Below the pieces are notes generated by a model that ran no database searches, was not told where the DNA came from, and saw nothing but the letters and a program-made list of their open reading frames with translations. From positions 273,206 through 337,205 of the forward strand of contig VXAY01002872.1 of NCBI GenBank assembly GCA_013399855.1: DNA of 64,000 nucleotides. Reading direction: 5' to 3'. Both the position numbers and the translations under genes were made by a program. Of the stretch, positions 58,697 to 64,000 are shown piece after piece. The DNA comes from Oxyruncus cristatus (Eukaryota; Chordata; Aves; Passeriformes; Cotingidae). Every line of letters starts with the position of its first letter. Position 1 is the stretch's first letter.

Positions 58697-61600
58697 AGTG
58701 TTTCCCCTTTTCTGTGTATCTCTAAACTGATACACTCTGTTTAATATTTTGCATTTGTTAATTGATCTTTGCATTTTCTGTTACAAAGGGTGTGTCATGC
58801 AGGTTTTATGTTAGGCTAGGGGAGGTCTGTTTGACCCCTCTTCCAGGTCCTCTAGCCCCTAACCTGTAAAGCTAGAGAGTATTTGGAGCTAAGTTTTGTC
58901 AGATTATGATCTTTTGCCACACATTTTCAATGTTAGCATATAAAAAACTATGAAAAAAATTACTTGGCACACTGAGCTGTTTTTGTGAAGCTGCTTAAAG
59001 TTGAAATAGGGTTGGGTGCAGGTCCCCTCTTTTGTCTGCTTTTTGAGTGCCTAGAATGAAGACAATTTTGTGTTATCCTCCATATGCAAAGGATATCATC
59101 TACAGATTCTTCATTTTGTCATTCCCACCTTTCTATTCTCATCTCAAATGACTGAGTATAGCTACAGTGATGTTCCAAGGTACTGATGGTGAAGGCAATT
59201 GTTTGAAGTATTGTATTCTCATAGGAAATACATGCCACTTTGGAGTAAGACGTATGCAACCCTTAACATGTGCACATTAGGTTTTGGTACGCTTCTTCAG
59301 CACATGGTGAAGTTAGAATTACTAAAGGGGAAAACATGTTCACCCTGCACCTACTAAACTCTTAGCACTGCCTAAGTAATCAACAGATTGACTTTACTTT
59401 CATTCCTGCAATTGACATTTAGCAAGAGACCCAGCATCTCTTCCTTTCCGTTCAGTAGATGGACTTCTCTGAAATAATGAGTGCCTAAACCACACTTTTC
59501 TGTCGCTCTTTTTTCTCATTCTCATTCCTCAGGAGAGACAGAAACAAGTTAGTTTAAGCTAAGTGACAAGCTGAGATGCTTAACTTATGCAAAAGAGTGC
59601 ATTTCTCTTGAGTTTCTGAAACAGTTTTTAAACTTGGGATGGTTTCAGTGATAAGAGGCAAGAGAACAACAGGGAATAAAACAGTCTGTGTTTAATTTTT
59701 ACATTTTTGAAATGATTATGTTAGTTCTTCTTTCACAAAACATTGAGAAAAATTATCTTGAAATTTACAGCTTTTTCTATTTGTACCTAATCTTGGTTAG
59801 TATGTGCTTCCAAATTAGAAAGAGAAAAGGGGAAGAGAGAGAGGAAGAAGAGGATTTTGAAGTCAAATCAAATTAACTTTTGCTCTTGGGAGAAGATTAT
59901 GAGGGGACTCAGTAAATTTCAACGTGAGTTACTCTCACAGCCTGGTCTGCATAAGGAAGAGGGCATCCTGGGGACTGGTGACTTACTCAAAATCACAGCA
60001 GGCTCTTCAGAGAACTTATCCTACTGTTCAGACCAGAAAAATCTCAGACAAATGCTACCATTGCAAGACCTTTCCTTCTCCTCCTTCTTGCTGCATTGGC
60101 TTTGATCTTCCTCTCTTTGTTCATGCTACAGCCCCATTATAGGATCCTAAAGCAGTAACCCTCAGCAGCAGATCTGCAGAGGAGTGCTGCAGTGCCGTTG
60201 GAGGAGTGCCAGCTGAAGGCCAGGTAAGCAGAGGGCTGCATCCATCCAAAAATGTTTTGCTAATTTAGAGATGTGTCTGAATTTTTCAAGCTTTATCTCT
60301 CAGCCCTTCCAGTCCCCAGAGGTCTGAAAGCAGTTCTGACTGGGCACTCCTTCCTCTGTACTCAAGGTACTCCCACTTTGAAAATCATACTGAAGGAGAA
60401 AAACTTGATTGTAATAAAATGCTTGGGAAAATGATTGCTGTTAAACACCTTGGAGGGAGCAATTCATTCTGCCACCACACAGAATAACATCACCTGCTGT
60501 ACTGCTTCTGAAATAATTGAGCTATTTTTGCTGCATGGTGGGAGAATTGGAAGGTAATATAAAGCATAGCAGACACTGATTAGTAAATTGATGTCTCAGT
60601 ACCACTGAACCTAGATCAATATATAAATCCGTGGATAGGCTGGTTGCTTTATAAGCACATAAAACCCAGAAAATATAGTGCAAAAAGTGTCAGAATCGGT
60701 GGGGTGAAAGATAGTCCTTCAGGTACTTTGTGCCAAACCCATATGCAATTAACTAGAGTAGTGCATAGTTTCCACTAGGGGCACTGAAGAATTACTGCTG
60801 ATACTGAGTCTTTTTATTTTTTTAACACTCTTCCCTGCTTTGCCATTAGAATAGTTTAGCTGAGAAGAGGGATTTCATTTTACTAATAGACTGAAAGACT
60901 TAATGTTCACAACAGCCTCCAACCTGATACAAAGATGCTCTCTATTTAGTAGGTTATGATTTTGTGTCTACCCTTACTTAAGATAGTGTACTATCAGCAT
61001 TTTTGTTGGGTTTGTTTGTTTTTTTTACATGATACTTTTTAAGAGAGAGAGCTAAGGTTTAGCGAGATACAAAGCAGCACAACAGAATGGTTTGATGTAG
61101 GCTGTATAAAAATTTATTCACCTTCTAGTGACATTTTTGACTAAAAAAATAACAGAATGGATCACTTTAAGATTTTACAGATGAGATGAGGAAAGAAAGA
61201 TGCCGACGAAGAGTAGTACCATTGCTCCTTGATGGATGCAATTTAAAAGTGGGACTGCTGGCAGCAGGTTGATCAGTATAGACTTACCTTTTTCTCTCAG
61301 AGCAGCCTTCTTACCCTTCCTTCTAGAAAGGCTAGCAGTTTCATTGTGGCCCAGTTAGAAATAATTCTTCTGACTGCAAACCTGATGTGCTTTTGAGTAA
61401 TGCTATGACTTGTCTGCAGAGAGCCTGAAGTCTCATGAAGAATGGGAAGGTCTGACTGCTGCAGTTGGTAGCCATACCCAGGAAACTCTTTGCTATGATA
61501 AAATTGTGCTGTGCTGTGCCCTGGAAAATGAGGGCAAACAGACAACTAGTATCTTTTTGGATGGCACAGCCTTTTCATTCCATGGAAGAGGTAGAGTATG

Positions 61601-63164
61601 TTGCACTGCAACTGTGAGCTGCAGAGAATGCAACCTGTGAGAAAATTTCAACCAACTAAAGCTGAATATTACCAACAATAAGCAGACAGCTTCACAGACT
61701 CAAATCAAACTTGTAAGCCCAAGCTTTCATATGAAAACAATTTCAGAGAGCCTCTTTGATAAGATATTACCTCATGTGTTAGGCTTGCAGGGGCTTACAA
61801 AGTTTTATTGTAGACCTTAACTGTAGCAGAATGACCATGCATCTCTTTCCCAAATACTACATTTTCCACTTGGATACTTATGTTAGAAAGGCAGTATCTT
61901 GTGCAAGGTAAAGTTGCATGAATTTTTTTAGCTCTTCAATTTGAAGTTCATATGAAAAGAAGCGATTCTCAGCATGAATAAATTATGAAATACAATTCAA
62001 AGAACTTATAAGAATTACAATTGACCTTTTTAAGAACAATTGAGACTGAAGCCCTTGTGCTATAAAAATCATGAAGACCAACAATGTAAGTTGAAAAGTG
62101 AAAATATTTAGTCTGTTAGAATTAGGAAAATGGGTTTTCCCTTCAAAGGCTGTTTGACTCTAGAATGAAAGTGTTATATTGGAAGAAGCAGATGTCTATT
62201 TAAAACAGCAGCTTGCCAATGACATTGGCTAAAGTTCTCAGCCCAGTAAACTAGCAGATCTCACTTGTACCAAAGAAACCTGACAGAAGACTAGCTATGA
62301 TTTTAGTTATTGACAGGTAGTGCTGTGCTTTTTATATTGGTACCAGGGTGAATGAAGAGGCCTGAATTTGTCCTTCTACAGGTTGGAAATTAGATCAGTC
62401 TGCTGCAATTAAAAAAATACCCCAAGGAATCCAAGTTTTACAAAAAGGAACAAGGTTTTTTTTCTTCCACTGTGTCTCCCTCAGAAGGCAAATCATGCCA
62501 TTCTCGGCTTCAGAGCATTGAATTTACCTTGGCAGCTATGAGGCAGCTGCACATAATCCTCTACAGCAATGGTGGTAGCTGTACTATGTGTCTTGCTGAC
62601 AGGGAATGGCATATGCAGTGATAATTCACTGGATGCTAAAAAAATACCTCAAATGGACAAGATGCATTATACCATAGAACTGCCGAATTCTCTTAGTTAC
62701 ATGTAAAGGAAGACAAATTGGACATATGTGGATGTTGGTATTGTAAATACCTAAAGTAAGGGGAGATGTATCCCCTTTGGACTGTCTGTCAGAGACTCAT
62801 TTTGACTCTACAATTCCTTTCAGTGTTTTATTCAGTCACTCAGCTGAATATTCTCATTTTTACTTTCCAAGCATGTAGATCTATTTCCCAGGCTCAGTGG
62901 TTGTTCTCCCATAACCCTTTCACTCTCCAGAAGTTTGGAGAAGTATTTTTTTTGTCTTGTCCATTTCAGCAGTAATAGAGTAAACATTTGCTTTATTCCT
63001 CGTTACTCATCTCCTTCTTTTCTTCCTATTGTTTGTCAGGGTAACCCATTTTCCTAATTTCTAGTTTATTGATGTTCACTTTCTTTAAATACAGATTGTG
63101 CAGATGATGAGAGGAAAAGAGGAGGGAGAACTTTATACTGTAGGTAGATGGATATCAGAGAGAT
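58697..63164. other. Non-coding stretch, no gene recognised
   Basis: No gene is recognised. An imperfect inverted repeat lies at about 58802-58867, and a purine-only run (gaaagagaaaaggggaagag and onward) at about 59818-59854. Confidence 0.55.
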
Positions 63165-63170
63165 AGCAGT

Positions 63171-64000
63171 GTGAAAGACACCTACATACAGTGTGATAAG
63201 GTGAATGGTTTGCTCTGTTTAGTGGCAGAGCTTAAGGAAGAAGTAGAGATGCTAAGGAGTATTAGAGAAAGTGAAAGGGAAATAGACTGGTGGAGTTGCA
63301 CACTTTCAACCCCAAAAGGAGTTCCGCAGGAGTCAGAGAAGCCCTGCCCCTCTTGCCATCAGGTAGATGGAACAGACCAAGTAGATGGAAGGGAATGGAA
63401 ACAGGTCCCCGATCTAAGAGGTAAAGGAATCCCCTCCCGACCCCCATCACCTCTCCAGGTACCCTTAAAGAATAGGTTTGAGGCCCTGGACCTAGAGAGG
63501 CCAGACTGATGACATTCAAGAAAAGAATCCATCTGGAGGGTCTCCTGGTTGCACTCTGTCTATTAGACGGATCACAACTGCGGCTATCAAGAGAAAAACA
63601 AGGGTAGTTGGAGTCGGTGATTCCCTTCTGAGGGGAACTGCGGGCCCTGTATGCAGACAAGATTCATCCCACAGGGAGGTCTGCTGTGCTCCTGGGGCCA
63701 GGGTGAGGGATATTAGCAGGANGGTGAGTGATATTAGCAGGAGACTTCCTGAGATAATTCATCCCTCTGATTATTACCCACTGTTGGTAGTACAGGTTGG
63801 CAGTGATGAGACTGATAAAGGAGGTACTAGGGCAATTAAAAAGGACTTTAAGGATTTGGGTTGATTAGTTGATGGGACAGGAGCATAGGTGGTGTTTGCT
63901 TCAATTCCTCCAGTAGTAGGGAAGAATGAGGGGAGGAGTAGGAAAACCTGTTTTATCAATAAAGGCTAAAGGATTGTTGCCACCAGCGGAATTTTGGTTT
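63171..64000 (+). pseudogene. CR1 ORF1, coiled-coil plus esterase-like domain, broken
   Basis: CR1 ORF1 proteins bind RNA and carry an SGNH-type esterase-like domain. The first part (63171-63509) has a CDKVNGLLCLVAELKEEVEML helix with coiled-coil heptads, the RSIRESEREIDWW block and a WKQVP...NRFEAL segment (first 20 residues of the helix at about 63189-63248). The frame then shifts near 63505. In the new frame the esterase domain starts with the nucleophile motif GDSLLRG (GDS at 63616-63624), followed by the REVCCAPGARVRDI and HPSDYYPLLVVQVGSDE blocks. Stops at 63862 (TGA), 63886 (TAG) and 63967 (TAA) break it; the first two look like C-to-T decay of Arg and Gln codons. An in-frame 21-base duplication lies at 63703-63744. 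The copy is not functional. Confidence 0.85.
63703..63744 (+). repeat. In-frame 21-base direct duplication with an N
   Basis: Units 63703-63723 and 63724-63744 share GTGAGKGATATTAGCAGGA. Position 63722, in the first unit, is an N. The duplication keeps the ORF1 frame. It may be real or an assembly artefact of two alleles. Confidence 0.85.

Larger units (their letters stand above)
63165..64000 (+). mobile_element. CR1 LINE with ORF1, running off the window end
   Basis: This is the 5' half of a CR1 element in sense orientation, rarely kept because most CR1 copies are 5'-truncated. It begins within ORF1 and leaves the window before ORF2. The ORF1 content is described in the next entry. The left boundary is approximate; coding similarity starts around 63165. 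The body and 3' end must lie to the right of the window. Confidence 0.85.

Overview
This window is vertebrate, almost certainly avian, nuclear DNA, and the repeat types suggest a songbird. It is AT-rich and gene-poor. It carries at least ten pieces of CR1 LINE, several ending in the bird-typical ATTCTGTGATT-like tail, plus three long terminal repeats of endogenous retroviruses. Nothing bacterial (operons, Shine-Dalgarno sites, CRISPR) is present. Two assembly gaps (35050-35124 and 48001-48695) and two single N bases (3856, 63722) limit what can be read.

Only one convincing protein-coding gene is visible: an uninterrupted four-transmembrane tetraspanin reading frame of up to 270 residues at 7828-8640 (+), closest to the TSPAN3-type group by its CCG and SCC cysteine pattern. 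It has no intron in its coding sequence, whereas relatives of this kind normally have several. A well-formed splice acceptor (7421), donor (7570) and second acceptor (7727) upstream suggest an untranslated first exon and a short 5' intron.

Layout: 1-146 CR1 tail; 147-7421 non-coding with one CR1 scrap; 7422-8640 tetraspanin locus; 8641-26182 non-coding with an A/C-only tract (14221-14456), microsatellites and a perfect hairpin (25204-25230); 26183-26872 two CR1 pieces joined in opposite orientations; 26873-36282 non-coding with a CR1 scrap and local tandem duplications; 36283-36700 LTR; 36701-47529 non-coding around an antisense CR1 (42560-43235); 47530-48917 a long sense CR1 broken by the large gap; 50328-51456 a solo LTR with a perfect 5-bp target duplication; 55545-56880 two antisense CR1 copies; about 58085-58695 an antisense LTR; from 63165 to the window end a CR1 copy that still contains ORF1 with its esterase-like GDS motif.

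Apart from the CR1 domains and the tetraspanin, no gene set acts together here. Several small exon-like segments on the minus strand (45243-45297, 34116-34145, 33761-33791, 31711-31750, about 21840-21755) have good splice signals and open frames. Such pseudo-exons are common in introns, so they are reported only as candidates for a minus-strand spliced gene whose introns would fill much of the window.
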